From: Vitellaria paradoxa
Lineage: Eukaryota; Streptophyta; Magnoliopsida; Ericales; Sapotaceae
Reading direction: 5' to 3'
NCBI GenBank assembly: GCA_019916065.1
Contig: CM034241.1
Location: 2,448,562 to 2,512,561 of the forward strand
DNA length: 64,000 nt
Position 1 is the stretch's first letter. Each line of letters starts with the position of its first letter. Under the pieces are notes generated by a model. The model made no database searches. It was given only the letters and a program-made list of their open reading frames with translations, and was not told the DNA's origin. The position numbers and the translations under genes were made by a program. Of the stretch, positions 47,299-59,893 are shown piece after piece.

Positions 47299-48206
47299 CA
47301 TAGATACATACACATACCGAGAAGGCGCGAGCTCAGAACAAAAAGAGAGATCATTTCAGACTTTTTTAACTAACGGTAAGAAAAAGTAGGAGAGAGTGAG
47401 AGGGAACGCGGTGCGTATGGGACTGTTTCGTGGACGGTGGGGAGGTACTTGTCGTGTGACTCCCAATGGCTGCGTGGCAATATATGGGGCCCACTCACCA
47501 AACTTTTTGTACCAGCTGGGCAAAGATCGACCGTTGATTTGGTGTACTTTCTCACAATGGCATCATTTACCAACCCAATTGTCAGCGAAAAAATTATCAA
47601 AATTTTCTTATTAGCTGTTTGGCAAAATGTCATTTTTATCTCTTTTTTATTTAAGTATAGTAACTTAATCAATGCAATAGTTATCAAGAATTAGTAAAAA
47701 TTATTAAAAATTTTACCAAAAAAATAAAAATTATTAAAAAATTGATACTAGTTTCACCAAATATACTAAAAATTACAACTACTAATTTTCGACAAAAAAT
47801 AATAAAATTTATTAAAATTTACACTTTCGAAAATACCAATAATTACTTGGAATATTTTACATATTCTTACAATTAATTAAATTAATTTTTTGTTTAATAA
47901 TTTAATTTTAAATTTATGAATTTCGAATACGTAGTTATTCAAACAGATTTTATGTGTTTTCTTGCTTTTGAGTACTCTCCAAGGTGGCGCGTTATTACAC
48001 GCGCGGAAACAAATGGCCAGCAGTTGACAACTTGACTCTTTAGCTATGTCCAGATGGCAGAATCAAGGGGTGCTTATGCATGACCAGCCGGCTCCTTTGG
48101 TTTTGTCGGGTCGAGGGGAGGAGTGCACCGGCTCTTTGAGTGTAAATTTTGGACCGTTAGATTTTTTTTAAAACAAATCAACGACTCTAATTGTAAATTC
48201 AGATTT
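47299..48206. other. Intergenic stretch
   Basis: No gene. 47610-47880 has the AAAATTATTAAAAATTTTACCAAA texture of an old MITE, with no definable ends. Confidence 0.4.
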
Positions 48207-48605
48207 TATTTCTCTCTCCTGGACAACCTCTCTCTTACCTTCACAATTATTAACATTATTCTTTAAAATTATAATTTTTATTAATATAAATTTAAATATT
48301 TTTAAAGATAATTAACAATTAAAATAAAAATAAAGATATAAACAAACGTAGAATCCATTTATCTTTCAACATTGGACCTATTTCTCAAAATCAACCTATT
48401 TTATAATCTCTCTCCTTGGACCCCTGTCTCTCACTAAATTTTATTCACACTCAAATTTTTTTGTAAATTATAATTATTAATAATATAAATTTAAATATTT
48501 TTTAAAATAATTAAATTAATAATTAAAAATAAAATATATATAATAAATATTTAGAATCCATTTGTTTTTAATATTAGACTTATTTTCTCAAAATCAACCC
48601 ATTTG
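48207..48605. repeat. Diverged tandem duplication, period about 199 bp
   Basis: Both units start with TCTCTCTCC(T)TGGAC..CTCTCTC, continue through TAATATAAATTTAAATATT and end TAGAATCCATTTxT..TCTCAAAATCAACC. Unit 1 is about 48207-48400 and unit 2 about 48406-48605. Confidence 0.65.
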
Positions 48606-51600
48606 TCGCATGAAAGTTGATTTTGCCCAAACCTTATACACCGTCCGAAGTAGAGAAACACCCTACCACTAAACTCTCTCTCTCTTACTCCTTTTTACAA
48701 AGATTTAGGGGCTGTTTGGTTACCTCTAACTTTTACAAATTTTCATTTTTTTCAATTTCTCTCACTAAAATTTATCAAATAAAATTCAAATTTTTTTCAA
48801 TTTTTATAAATTTTTATCAAACATAAATTTTTTTTTCAAGAAAATACGAATAATACTATAACAAAAATTACTAAAAATTTTACGTTTTTTTTTAACACCA
48901 AATGTACCTTTAATCATCCAAAATTTACACTCAGACAATAAAATATTTAACAATAAATCGGCAGGTCCTCCGTGGCTTTTGTCGCACCGTGGATAAGTCG
49001 CCGTCACAAGGGGCGGCCCGCGACTGACCTTGGGTTTTAATGGTTGCCGACAATTTCGGAGAAATAATAGCAATCAAAATGCTCCTATTTATGCATTGAA
49101 TTTTCATCTACCTCTCACATTCCCAACATTTATGATAATAAACTAATATATGAAATAAACAATCTCATAATGTAACACTTAGAGTACGTTTGGAGTGACA
49201 AAAAAATAAATAAAATGAGATAATTTATTCAGGTTGCAGGTCTGCAGGCGAACTTTCATACCAAACAAACGAAGAATCTACATAATTTATATAATAAAAT
49301 AAAACAATTTCTGAAAATATTTTCTTACAAATTAAGATTTAATAATTAAGAATTATTTTTTATTCCATTTAACGATCGAAATCATTTTTATATTTTTAAC
49401 TTTCCGCTCAATTATTATTATAGTAAATCGCACTGCTTTTTATTTCACAATTATAGTTTTTAGAAAGTTGAACATTCTGAATTAAAATATTATAATTATA
49501 TTTTTTTTATAATACTTATTAAAAATTAATTAGAAAGAGAGATCAAAACACGTATAATAATTGTTAGGGACTAAAATTTTATGAAAAAAAATTAAAACTA
49601 ATAGAATATTATAATTTTATTGATTAAACTTTTTATCAAAAATTTCAACTATATAAAGAATTTAATACTAATTTTGTCAGAATACCGTAAACGACGTGCT
49701 ATTACTAGTATTATTCTATGAGTTATAAGTTGGCAAGTAACGGAACACCATCGTCCATGTTCGGCCACCCATCCAACTTTCCCGGAAACGCTGGACTGGA
49801 GGGCTCGTGTATTATGGTCGGACAAGGTCAACAGACCACATTTGACATTTATTTCTGAATTAGTCCTATGGGTTTGGATTAGTTTGACCTTAACAACGTA
49901 TTAACGCGCATGAGCTACCAGAAATCCAAACAATCCAACACACTCTGAAGTAATAATGTTTGCTCCTGAGACGTGCAATCACATGCCCACATGGTCTTCT
50001 CTCTGCTCCAGGCTCAAGAATGCAGATTCCTTTTCTTTTATTTTATTTTATTTTATTTTTTATTTTTTACTCTTGATTTTATTTAATGATAATTCTCACT
50101 AATTTTTATTTGAAATTAAATAAAATTCTGAATTGTATTTGATTTCATTTTATAATTTAAATTTTGAAATTTCTATATCATTTTAAATCTAATACAAAAC
50201 AATAAAATTTGATGAAAATTTATTTTTTTCTTAAGCTATCTAAGTAAGTGGACAAATTTATCCATATATATCATATTTATCACATTTTTATTTCCTATTA
50301 ATATTGTCAAATTTGATATTTCTCGTAAATTAATTCAATTCAATTCTTAAATTCAAGCATGTATTTTAAATATAAAATTTTATTTACCAAATTAGATTAA
50401 ATTAATTATTTACCTTAAAACCAAATCAATTCTAAAAGAATAGTGTTTCCAAACACAGAGTGTAAATGAAAACTTCTGATATAAAAGATATTCAAATGTG
50501 AAAAAAAAAAAAAAAAACTAATCAAAATATCAAGGCAGAGCACACAGAATGCAGAATCTTGCCGTCCCTATCACATTGAATTAAAAAGAAAAGAAAAAAA
50601 AAAGAAAAAAAAAACAAAATCAGTTTGTTTATTTTGATCATAATCCAAACACCCACACGGAAAGTAATAAAGGGAGTAGTAACCACGCCAAAAACTAACG
50701 AGATGCTCCCATTGGCTTTTGTGAATTAAAGTACGGACGCCAGAATAATTCGTTAATATCTATATAATAATACAACTCAATGATTTGATATATATTCTCG
50801 AATAATTTGTTAATATTTATATAATAATACAGTTCAATGATTTGATATATATTCGCTAATAAAGGATTGAAATTTTATTTTATAATCATCAATGGCTGAA
50901 ATTTATTAGAAAGAAAAAATTTTACTGTACAAGAACTTGATTAAAATTTCAAATTCTCCCCCATTGTTAGTTTTAATTTTCAAAACCACTGCTTGTGAAC
51001 AAAAAATGGTAACAACCCAACAATATCTCCAAATATATTTGATTTCCGTGTAAATTTTTTCTTTTTAACTTTTTCTAAAACTATTTTATTTATTTTTTTA
51101 AACTCTTTGTAAGTTAAATTATATTTTTGTGTCTTGGTAATTTCTAGTACAAAAATAAGGGGTACAAAGTTTTTGAACCAAACTCAATCCAATTTAGTAT
51201 GACTTGGAAACCCTGCTTTTGTCTAGAACACCATGATTGAGAATCTAGAGGACCCAATGCACCGGAACAAGATAAAATAACAAGTGCATTACAAAAATCA
51301 AACAAAATATTTGCAGCTTGCAAGATAACCAACAGGAAAGATGAGGCAAATGACAATCATGAAATAATAACTTGCAAAGACAATTCCTGAAACTAGAGTA
51401 TAGCCACATGTTTCGAATATCTCCCTGTGCCCGGGAAGGGACAGTTAATAAAAAGAGACAAGATAGCATAGACAGATGTTACATGTTTGGGGTCTACTCC
51501 ACAATCATACCGTCACTGAATCGGACTCAAGTGAAAACGGAGTCCACAGAAATGTGATTCATATAAGTAGTTTCAATAAGAGCAGGTGAAAGATACAAAG

Positions 51601-53380
51601 TTCATTTTATAATTCAACTTCACTCATCACACTCATAATCAGACATGCAAGAGAGACGAAAGGGGTGGAGAGGAAGTTGGAAGCTGTCCAATCAACAGGA
51701 CAATGGGATTGTTTGCGGATAACATGGCGTACCTTGTTCAGTCATGCCCTGACATTATACTCCAAGAGAAACCGGTAGGCAGACCAACTGAGAATCAAAT
51801 TTATTAGCTATGTATATTAATCCATAACAGTACTAATTTAATATATAATTCAATGTACAATATATAACAAAATATAAAATATAAATTAATAACTTTAGGA
51901 TACGGATGCAATCCGCATCCTTGTGCTCACGCAAGTAAACTTTGCACTTTAGTCCTAAGCATAATGTCGGCGTCACCCCTAGACTTTGCACTGTAGTCTC
52001 GAATGAACACAATAATACTGGTACAACCTTATGCCGCAACGGACGGAAGACATATATGTTTTGATACTATTTATTACATGCCTTAAGAAAACTCACTTTT
52101 AAAACTAGTTATTATGGGGAGAGAACCCAAAATATACATATACCACACAAACATCCCATATTACCAATGTAAGATAAATGCAACACATACTATATATGCT
52201 CATGGGATCATAACAACATGCAAGATGGTTGAGGAGTACACAATTACACAATATGACTGTAAAAAGACTTAGATGCTTCAAAAGAAGGAGAATCTTATCC
52301 AACACTCCAAGCGAGTCCTTAATAATTCCAAACTCTTCAATTCTAATTCATTTATGTTTATGTTCATTTATTTTAGGTCGCTTATACTTTAATTTTATAC
52401 TAAGTATTTCCTTAGAGGTTAGTTAATTTCGGTAAAAATCAATGTAATCACTTGTAATCGTAGAGATTGTTCAAGAATGAAAGATTACGTTCAAGTATTA
52501 CTCGTTCTTATCCAATTTGTCATTTCTTTGAGTTTTATGTAATAAATCTTGTGTTTTAACCATTTAGAGTTCTAAGAAATTTTGAAATCCTTGCCAAAAG
52601 ACACTACAATCTATTATTATTCATAGTTTCACACAAGCATACTAAAGTCAGTTTAAAGTCTAGCACGTGCTCGTATCTCCTAATCCTCAATTTGAAGAAC
52701 AAGATATTGTTTTTAAGGTACAAACAGTCCTCCAACAAATAATTCTTTATTTCATATTAAATAATACTTTATAGCCTTACTTACCAAAAAAAAAAAAAAA
52801 AAAACTTTATAGCCTAGATAGCATAAGTCCAATGGATATTTCCATTAATTACGGGGAAATGGACATGAAATGCATCAATATCCAGCCCTACATAACAACT
52901 TGGGACCCAACAAAACCAATGTAAACAATATGCAAGCAACTTTTGTTTGGAAGTAAAAATTGTAAAGTAACACAAAACATGACATTAGTGAAATCAATTC
53001 CAGTGTATGGTGATATTTTTTACGATGATGCTTGGATATAAGCTTGCAAATTGAATTAACTAAGTACACACATATTTGTTTAAAAAAAAAAAAAAACTAC
53101 ACATATATTACTCCTTGAAAATTTGATTCCCAATTAACCAATCAAATCTTGCAAAAGATAAGTTAATATTTACAAAACAAAACAAAATTATTAACCAATG
53201 AACTCCGACAGGACCAACAAATCAAAAGTTGACAATTATGTTGAAAGCAACATCAGAAAAGAGCTACAGGGACTTTAAAAGGCCATTCATCATTTCAATC
53301 AACTCAGATCGCAAGGACAAACTCACATGAACAAAACATAAGAAAAATAGTTTAAAAAATTAAATAAATTGTAAGTGTAC
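48606..53380. other. Long stretch with no supported gene
   Basis: No ORF in either strand resembles a known protein. MITE-like segments occur at about 48709-48895 (TGTTTGGTTACC..) and 49187-49270 (GTTTGGAGTGAC..). 50751-50855 holds a short duplication of TCGAATAATTTGTTAATAT / AATACAGTTCAATGATTTG about 57 bp apart. 51390-51790 is less AT-rich than its surroundings but shows no exon I can support. Confidence 0.5.
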
Positions 53381-53388
53381 CTCAAGTA

Positions 53389-54770
53389 TTACCCGGGTAT
53401 CACTTTGGCTCCCTGAGAAACAAAGAGAGATGAACATTAAACAACTTTACCAAATAGATATACAGGCACTGGCGCAGCCTTTTTTGGGGGGGGGGGGGGT
53501 GGGGGGGGGGGGGGATTAATTGTGGGTGCAAAATTACCAAAATGTTCTTGATATTTTAGTTTTATTAAAAAATAAATTAATTTAAAATTAGGGTATGTTT
53601 GTCTTACAAAAAAATTAAAATTAATTCAAAATTTTTTAATATAAAAGTAATTTATAAGAATCAAACTCAAATAGTTTTTGTAAAATAAAATACATTTTCA
53701 CTATACAATTGAATACTTTTAAGTATAATATCAATAAATATATAATGTAATAAATTTTATAAATAATAAATTAATAATAATAATTTTTTGGTAACGAGTG
53801 ACATCCTCAATAAATCTCAAGTACGCTTAAAAGGACTAGTTAAATTATTGAATTATGAAAAGTATTTTCACCAGTTTCATGTCTGAATATAATTTTCTTT
53901 TTTTTCTAAAAATAATGTCATTTCTATCTTACTCTTAATTTCGATATAACTCATTATTCTCTCTTTACGTTTTATGTACTCGGTGCCCCCCAGTCAAAAT
54001 CCTAAATTCACTCCTATTAATACAAGTACTCAAACACTAGATGATAAAATGTTTGGAGCTCAATTTATCTCCAAAAATTTCTATAAATTTTTACAAAATT
54101 CTTTTTATCTCGAATTACGAAAATCTCTACAAATTTCTATAAATTTATATAAATTTTTACAAATCTCTGTATCTCCACAAATTTCAATAAATTTTTATAA
54201 ATCCCAAAATGTTCCAATACAAAACATTAAAAAAATGTCTGTTAGAATTTATTTGAACAAATTTTTACTATTCTTCTATATATTTTGTGGTTTGTTAACT
54301 GTACTATTCAAGTGCCAAAAAATAAATTAAATCACATTTTATCTCAATGTTTATAACTTCAAACGATTCAAGGTGGACATAAAACTAATTTTGAGTTAGA
54401 AACAACAAAGACGAAGAATATATTATGGATTTAGAAGGGAGGGTGGAATTGAAATTGGCACCGACAACTCCACCGTTCCCATGGGGCCTAGTAACCTTTC
54501 CCCAAATGCAACGGTTGTGCGAACCGTCCTTCTGCACCTTGGCCTTGTACATGTAGGCCATGCGCTTCCCCTGGGACCAATCCACCTCTTTCTTGGGATT
54601 CACGCCCTCCATCTGTATCAGCGACGCGTTGGGGTACTGGTTCGACTTCGACCTAGAACACCCCCAACCACTAATCAAACCCACCAAATACAAGCAAACC
54701 GATTCAGAAAGAGGGAACCTTTTTAGACTGGAGGATGCTCATTGTTTGACTTTGTACCCGAGGATGTTCC
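53389..54770 (-). pseudogene. Ribosomal protein eL33 (L35a) relic
   Basis: The main exon (about 54424-54652, minus strand, after a TTCTAG acceptor) encodes [20 protein letters not shown], then [19 protein letters not shown] and [20 protein letters not shown], an unmistakable large-subunit L35a. Upstream, near 54740-54770, is a worn piece of the preceding exon (ILGYK). Downstream, 53389-53412 begins GAKV like the last exon but hits a stop after GAKVIPG. The N-terminal exon was not found. After KSI the expected splice donor is absent: the sequence reads ATAATATA where a GT should be. Missing start, worn exon and lost donor together point to a pseudogene. Confidence 0.82.
53486..53514. repeat. 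G14-T-G14 homopolymer run
   Basis: Two runs of 14 G split by one T, preceded by T6. Lengths may be sequencing-dependent. The run is G-quadruplex-prone. Confidence 0.9.
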
Positions 54771-55757
54771 TCGCGGATGTGCGAGAGTCGGCGGTCAAAA
54801 AGCACAATCAAATGAATACATGTATATGAGATGGGAGAAATGATCGGACCAATCACAGGTTTATCCCTAACCCCTTCACATTTTATTAGTTTTCTTTGAA
54901 AAAATTTAAAAAATAAATAAATAAATATATAAAATTTTAAAAATTTCTATTAAGAAAACTGATGAAATGTGAAAGGTAGAGAGATAAAATAAGAAAAATA
55001 TCTAAAATTTTGATTAATTTAATATTTTATATTAACTTTTAATAATTAATTTTATCAAAATTTGTCAATATTAACAATATTTTAAAATAAAGAATGTAAG
55101 TGTAATTTAAATGTTATGAGATGCTAAGTATTATTATCTAAATATTAAGGGTAAAAAGATATAATTTACCCATGTTTAATTAAATCTAAATCACTTTTAA
55201 TCCAAACCTTTTACTCATTTTGGTAAGGGGTTGGGTCACGAAATTATTTAACATCTAAAATTATAGGGGTATTTGGGTTATTAAAAATTATCAAAAAATT
55301 AATATAATTTTAATTTGTATTAATTTTTTAATTTATTATTAAATTTTAACACATCTCACTTTTACATAATTTTTTTTTAAATCAAACAGCACCTAATTAT
55401 CCCCAAAAAAAAAAAAATCAAACAGCACCTACAAATGAAGAGCATTTAACATTTTAAGCTCGTCAATTGGAGGTTATCATATCATACATAGGGCCCATAG
55501 GCAACGACGGTTGTCCTCTTGTCCCATGCGGGTAATTTCAATTTGTACGACCTCATGTTTGTTAGATACTTCAATGCCGGATTTCACTCTCTCTCTCTGC
55601 TGCATAGTCAACGTCTTTTATGAAGTCCCACGTGCACGTCCAAACAAGGACCTCCCGTTCACTGCCACTTGTAATTCAACAAATTACTCTAGAAGTTGTT
55701 GTCCCAGGCAATAATCTTGCGAAGGTCGTAGCATTATCTAACAAAATTAGGGAGTGT
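54771..55757. other. Non-coding stretch
   Basis: AT-rich to 55440, then a less AT-rich part with no recognisable product (67- and 63-residue plus-strand ORFs match nothing known). Confidence 0.5.
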
Positions 55758-55774
55758 TTGGTTGACAAAAAATT

Positions 55775-55988
55775 TTTTTTGGTGACTCAGAATTTCACCG
55801 ATTTATTGTAATTTTTAATAAATTGTGTAGCCGATAAATAAAGTAGGGGCTCGCGTAATACCTCACAAATCATGTGAACCGGTTAAATCCAAGGCTCACA
55901 CCTTGTGTAGGTACCTCACCTTGGAGTTGAACTCCTAACCTCTCTTAGGAAAAACAACAGTTCTGGCCAACTGCCCTAGAGCAGTCGG
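55775..55988 (-). mobile_element. tRNA-derived SINE (214 bp), second family
   Basis: Flanked by a perfect 17-bp target duplication TTGGTTGACAAAAAATT (55758-55774 and 55989-56005). Read on the minus strand it begins near CTGCTCTAGGGCAGTTGGCC, with a B-box-like GAGTTCAACTCC about 60 bp further, and ends in a short run of A (T run at 55775-55780 on plus). Confidence 0.8.
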
Positions 55989-56420
55989 TTGGTTGACAAA
56001 AAATTGATCAAAAAATATAATAAAAGTAAAAGAAGTGACATAAAAGTGATCTGTGAAAAAATTTAATTAAAGAAAAGTATAAAAATTAATTAAAATATAT
56101 CAATTTTGGTAAATTTTAGTACCACCAAATAGGCTCTTTGTCAATCTTTCACAAAAACCTTCTTGCACACAGGATTGGAGTTAGCAAAAGACAATGGGAG
56201 AGATTAGAATTATGACTAATACCTTACATTTTATAAATAAAAAAAAAATTTAAAGATTGATAATTAACCCGGTCTCTATTAAAAATTATTATAACTATTG
56301 TTTTTAATAAATTTATAACTATTATTAATGTCATGAACATTTTAACCCTCCTCATCTCATTGTTTAATTCCACCTGATTCTGATTTTAAGATATACTTGC
56401 ACAAAATGGAGTTAAAATCA

Positions 56421-56719
56421 GGCCTTGTTTGGAGGAGGAAAAAAAAAAAAGAGTAAAAAAACTAATTTTTGATGTTTCATACGTTTGATAGAACATCAAA
56501 AATTATCAAAATACTAATTTTTATTGAGTTGGCAAGAGATGTAATGATCATTTCACTTTAATTTGATTCAAAAGTTACTAAATTTTTTACCAAACACTTA
56601 AAAGTTGTCAAAAATTACTGAAAACTTTTATTTATTTTACCAAACAAAAAAAATTTATGTACCAACTTTTATCAAAAAAATTATTAAAAATTACTTGAAA
56701 TTTGACTTCCAAATAAGCC
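56421..56719. mobile_element. MITE of 299 bp
   Basis: The ends GGCCTTGTTTGGAGG and (inverted) GGCTTATTTGGAAG are imperfect inverted repeats. The interior carries TTACCAAACACTTAAAAG / TTTTACCAAACAAAAA words shared with the long inverted repeat at 61.5 kb. The target duplication is unclear. Confidence 0.5.
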
Positions 56720-57145
56720 ATAAGACAGTGAGAGTTTAGAACTACAAAAATTATGATTAATTTTTAATATTTTATAAATTAAAAATTTGAAATGTTGGTG
56801 TTTAATTCATATTATTTTTTTAATAATAAATTTATAATTGTTGTTAATCTTATAACTCCTCGTGTAATATTTTTACTCTACTATGTTCTAATTTTAAGGT
56901 ATAAAATATTTATTCCGATTTTGTGTTGACATTTGATTTTTTTATTATTATTTATTTTAAAAGTATAAAATTCATCAAACTGCCCATATAAATTTCCCTT
57001 TGAGTCGTTAAGAAATCATCTTACGCCACAAATTATTCCAGCGTTTCTTTTAGCTTCACTACTCAATTCATAAAGTCAAATCGCAATAAATGTGAATGAT
57101 TGTTAAAGTTGTAGGAAACATACGATAAACATTTTTTTTTTTTTT
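56720..57145. other. Non-coding stretch
   Basis: AT-rich. 56730-56900 repeats in diverged form the preceding unit at about 56190-56400 (GAGATTAGAATTATGACTAAT against GAGTTTAGAACTACAAAAATT..; TTTATAACTATTATTAATGT against TTTATAATTGTTGTTAATCT), so the 56421 MITE sits between, or inside, an old duplication. Confidence 0.4.
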
Positions 57146-57148
57146 ACC

Positions 57149-57338
57149 AGCACGGGTTAGCTCAGTGGAACAGTGGTCGGTTTGGAGAGTGGGCATGCTT
57201 CCCACGTCTCGGGTTCGAATCCCTTCCTGGGCGCTCGGTCTTATCGGTGGGCGTGTCTTGCGGGGTGGTGCGCTCGCCCGGAGGTTTTGCTCGCGACGGT
57301 TTACCGGCGAGAGGTTTTTTTCGTATAAAAAAAAAAAA
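57149..57338 (+). mobile_element. tRNA-derived SINE (about 190 bp), third family
   Basis: The tRNA-like head has A box TTAGCTCAGTGG and B box GGGTTCGAATCCC, a GC-rich body (GGGCGCTCGG.., GTGCGCTCGCCCGG) and a 3' run of A. AACATTTTTT..ACC borders both sides (about 57128-57148 and 57338-57352), a target duplication altered by T-run length. Confidence 0.85.
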
Positions 57339-57762
57339 ACATTTTTTATACCAAAATTATACTTTTGTAATTTTCTTTTTTTTTTTTGTGTTTGATAAAA
57401 ATTTGTAGTTTTTTTTTGTAATTTTTATAGAAAATTTTAATTTTTTTAATTTCAATGTGTGCTATAATCTTTTATGTATTTTTGTAAAATATTAAGTTTT
57501 GAAATAAAATTTGAAGAAAATTTAAATTTTTATATTAAAAAAAAAAACTCTACCAAACTCCCGTATTCTAAGAAAAAAAAATCGTTTTTTAATGGTAAAA
57601 TCACAATAACGGTAAATTAAGCATATTAAGCGTTGTTAATAGTGAAATCACAAAAGTATAATGGTAAATTCACAATAAAAAATTCATTTTCCTTCCTTCT
57701 ACTCCTCATTTCATGTCAAACAAGAAAAACAAATTTTCACCTTTCTTCGTCCTTTTTTTAAA

Positions 57763-57777
57763 CCCCCCCCCCCCCCC
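57763..57777. repeat. C15 homopolymer
   Basis: Fifteen C in a row between T- and A-rich sequence. Confidence 0.85.
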
Positions 57778-57816
57778 AAAAAAGAGAGATGAGGAAGTAA
57801 ACATTAAATTTACTAA

Positions 57817-58058
57817 GGTTTAGTTTGGTAATATTAATTAAAAATTAACTTCTTATTACTTAATTTTTTGTTTTTTTTAAACTAAAATTATCCTCTTATA
57901 TTTTAAATTACTTTTAAGATATAAAAGCTAAAAAAATATCAAATTAACAAAAAAGTACAAAGTTAAATTTTTTTATTTGCTGCTTAAACACACAAAAAAT
58001 AAATTTTTAGTGTCTAATTAGTGGCTAATTACAATTTTTTTTCTTCTCAAACTAAACC
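57817..58058. mobile_element. Tourist-like MITE (242 bp)
   Basis: The ends GGTTTAGTTTGG and (inverted) GGTTTAGTTTGAG are near-perfect inverted repeats with TAA on both sides (57814-57816 and 58059-58061). It is the same family as 752-1044 and 31765-32028, and the best preserved of the three. Confidence 0.78.
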
Positions 58059-58309
58059 TAATTTTATTGCCTATTTATTTCTCATTTTTTTTACCAAATA
58101 TGGCAATAAAGTAATTGTTACATAAGGAAACATTATCATTTAGTGAATTCTTTTAATAAAAAAATGCTGATAATATTGCACTTATTCATTATTAGTCGAA
58201 AAATAAAATCCCTGAAAACAGTTGATTGAAATAGACAATAACGATTGGGATGAGCAACGCCAATGAAGGTGGTGAGACAAATATGATATTTCTGGCGATT
58301 ACACATTTA

Positions 58310-58829
58310 GGTGTGTTTGGAGTGTTAAAAAATGAGATAAAATGAAATAAAATGTGGTTTGAAAAAATTTTTTGTGTTTGATGCATACATCTCAAATTGC
58401 ATTTTTGGAGATGAACAGTAGGATTCTCGTTCCGACAGATTGAATTTTCGTTTGGACGGATTCAAAATTTTATATCAGTCATGCCTTCGTTGCAAATCAA
58501 ATCGGACTCGAAACGATTTCTACAATCCATTTGAACGGAAGTTTGGCTGTGCGAATCTATTGGAACGATTTCTGCAATCCGTCGGAACGGTTTCTGTAAC
58601 CCCAGAAAAAATAGTCACAGTGGGTGTTATTCAATAACTAGAAAGTTCGTGGTGAAAATGGTAAAAAAAATTTTGTTATTTGATTAACCGAATTCCAGTT
58701 ATCGACTTTTTTTTAGAAGGTACTGAACTTTTTTCAAATTTCAAAAAAGTAAGAATGTGTAAAAATGTAATAGAGATTTTCATAGAGTTTTTAAGATTTC
58801 TACTAAAGTTTAGTACATCAAATACACCC
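58310..58829. mobile_element. Tourist-like element (520 bp) with hairpin-like internal units
   Basis: The ends GGTGTGTTTGGAGTG and (inverted) GGGTGTATTTGATGTA are inverted repeats with TTA on both sides (58307-58309 and 58830-58832). The middle (58430-58600) has repeated GAACGATTTCTRCAATCC / GGACGGATTC words. The 65-residue ORF is derived from these repeats. Confidence 0.72.
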
Positions 58830-59084
58830 TTAATAATATTGAATGTCAACTAATTTTTGGTCGCTTTGCCAATAGGATGATGCAACACCTAAGATAATAG
58901 TTACTTGAATAGAAGCTTATCTTATAATTAATCAAGTAATTTATACCATTACTAATATGAAACATGGAAAAAAAAAGTTCAATCAAATCTTGTTTAATTT
59001 TTTAAGTTACAATTCTTGTTTAAAATTAATACCAAATAATTTTATCTTTATTGTACTTTACATTACAGTACATATTCTCAGTGT

Positions 59085-59250
59085 TCGCATGATTTTAAAA
59101 ATCATTATGCTAGAGAAGTGTTGAATATTATATATATATATATATATATGATACTTTACTTAATTCTATCCAGATGATATGAGATATGATTGTTTCATTA
59201 TATATCTATGGTAACTCGTACAGCAACGCGACCCATCACAAATCTATCAC
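59085..59250 (+). mobile_element. Worn partial copy of the Cassandra-like LTR
   Basis: CATGATTTTAAAAATCATTA.. then GATACTTTACTTAATTCTAT, GATATGAGATATGATTG and GGTAACTCGTACAGCAACG parallel the right half of the LTR at 59894-60196 in the same order and orientation. An (AT)n tract (59128-59149) interrupts it. It may be the left LTR of one element. Confidence 0.45.
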
Positions 59251-59346
59251 ATTTTCTCACTTTTCAGACATTTTTGTGCAGATGACCCAACTCATGCGCT
59301 CACCTATATCAACAACGATTTGTTACGTCTTTTCCTTTTTAGAGCA

Positions 59347-59832
59347 TTGTTTTAAAAATCAGATCAGACTGGTTAGTTTAATCAATTGAACTAGGAATCG
59401 GTTTAAGAAACGGTCCGATTAACTAGCAAAATCCATTTGAAAGTTAAACCGGCAAAAAATCAAAAATCTGTCAATTCAACCAGTGAACTAGGTGCGAGTT
59501 TAAAGAACCACCCGGTTCATACAAAAATATTAATATATGTTTTTTTAGTACTGTCAAATGCCAGTGATGCACAGCAGCGTTGCAGCAGCAACAGTCATAC
59601 GACCCAGAATTCTCAAGTTAGGTGAGCTGCAAGCAGATCCAACTCCGATTCATACAAAATATTAATATATAATTTTAATACATATTTTGATATTTTATCT
59701 AAATATTTAAATATATTTATAATGTCACGGTTCAATTCTGGTTTGATTTTGATTGAACCAACGATTGAACCACTACCTGGTAACCTGATCATTTTTCTAG
59801 TTCGACGAACGGTTTGGTTTTTAAAACATTAC
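59347..59832. mobile_element. MULE-type MITE (486 bp) with internal insert
   Basis: Flanked by a perfect 9-bp duplication TTTAGAGCA (59338-59346 and 59833-59841), diagnostic of Mutator-like elements. The ends TTGTTTTAAAAATCAGA and (inverted) GTAATGTTTTAAAAACCAAA are inverted repeats. About 112 bp of less AT-rich sequence (59538-59649) inside is bordered by the direct repeat TTCATACAAAA(A)TATTAATATAT. Confidence 0.8.
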
Positions 59833-59893
59833 TTTAGAGCACACCCCTCTATGTGACTTATACTTTCCACATAACACTAGCTTTGGTATTATT

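Noticed and set aside
54481..54829. 81- and 89-residue plus-strand ORFs
   Set aside because: Antisense shadows of the eL33 relic.
57149..57225. Possible functional tRNA gene
   Set aside because: The head has tRNA-like A and B boxes, but the acceptor stem does not close, and a SINE body, A tail and target duplication follow.
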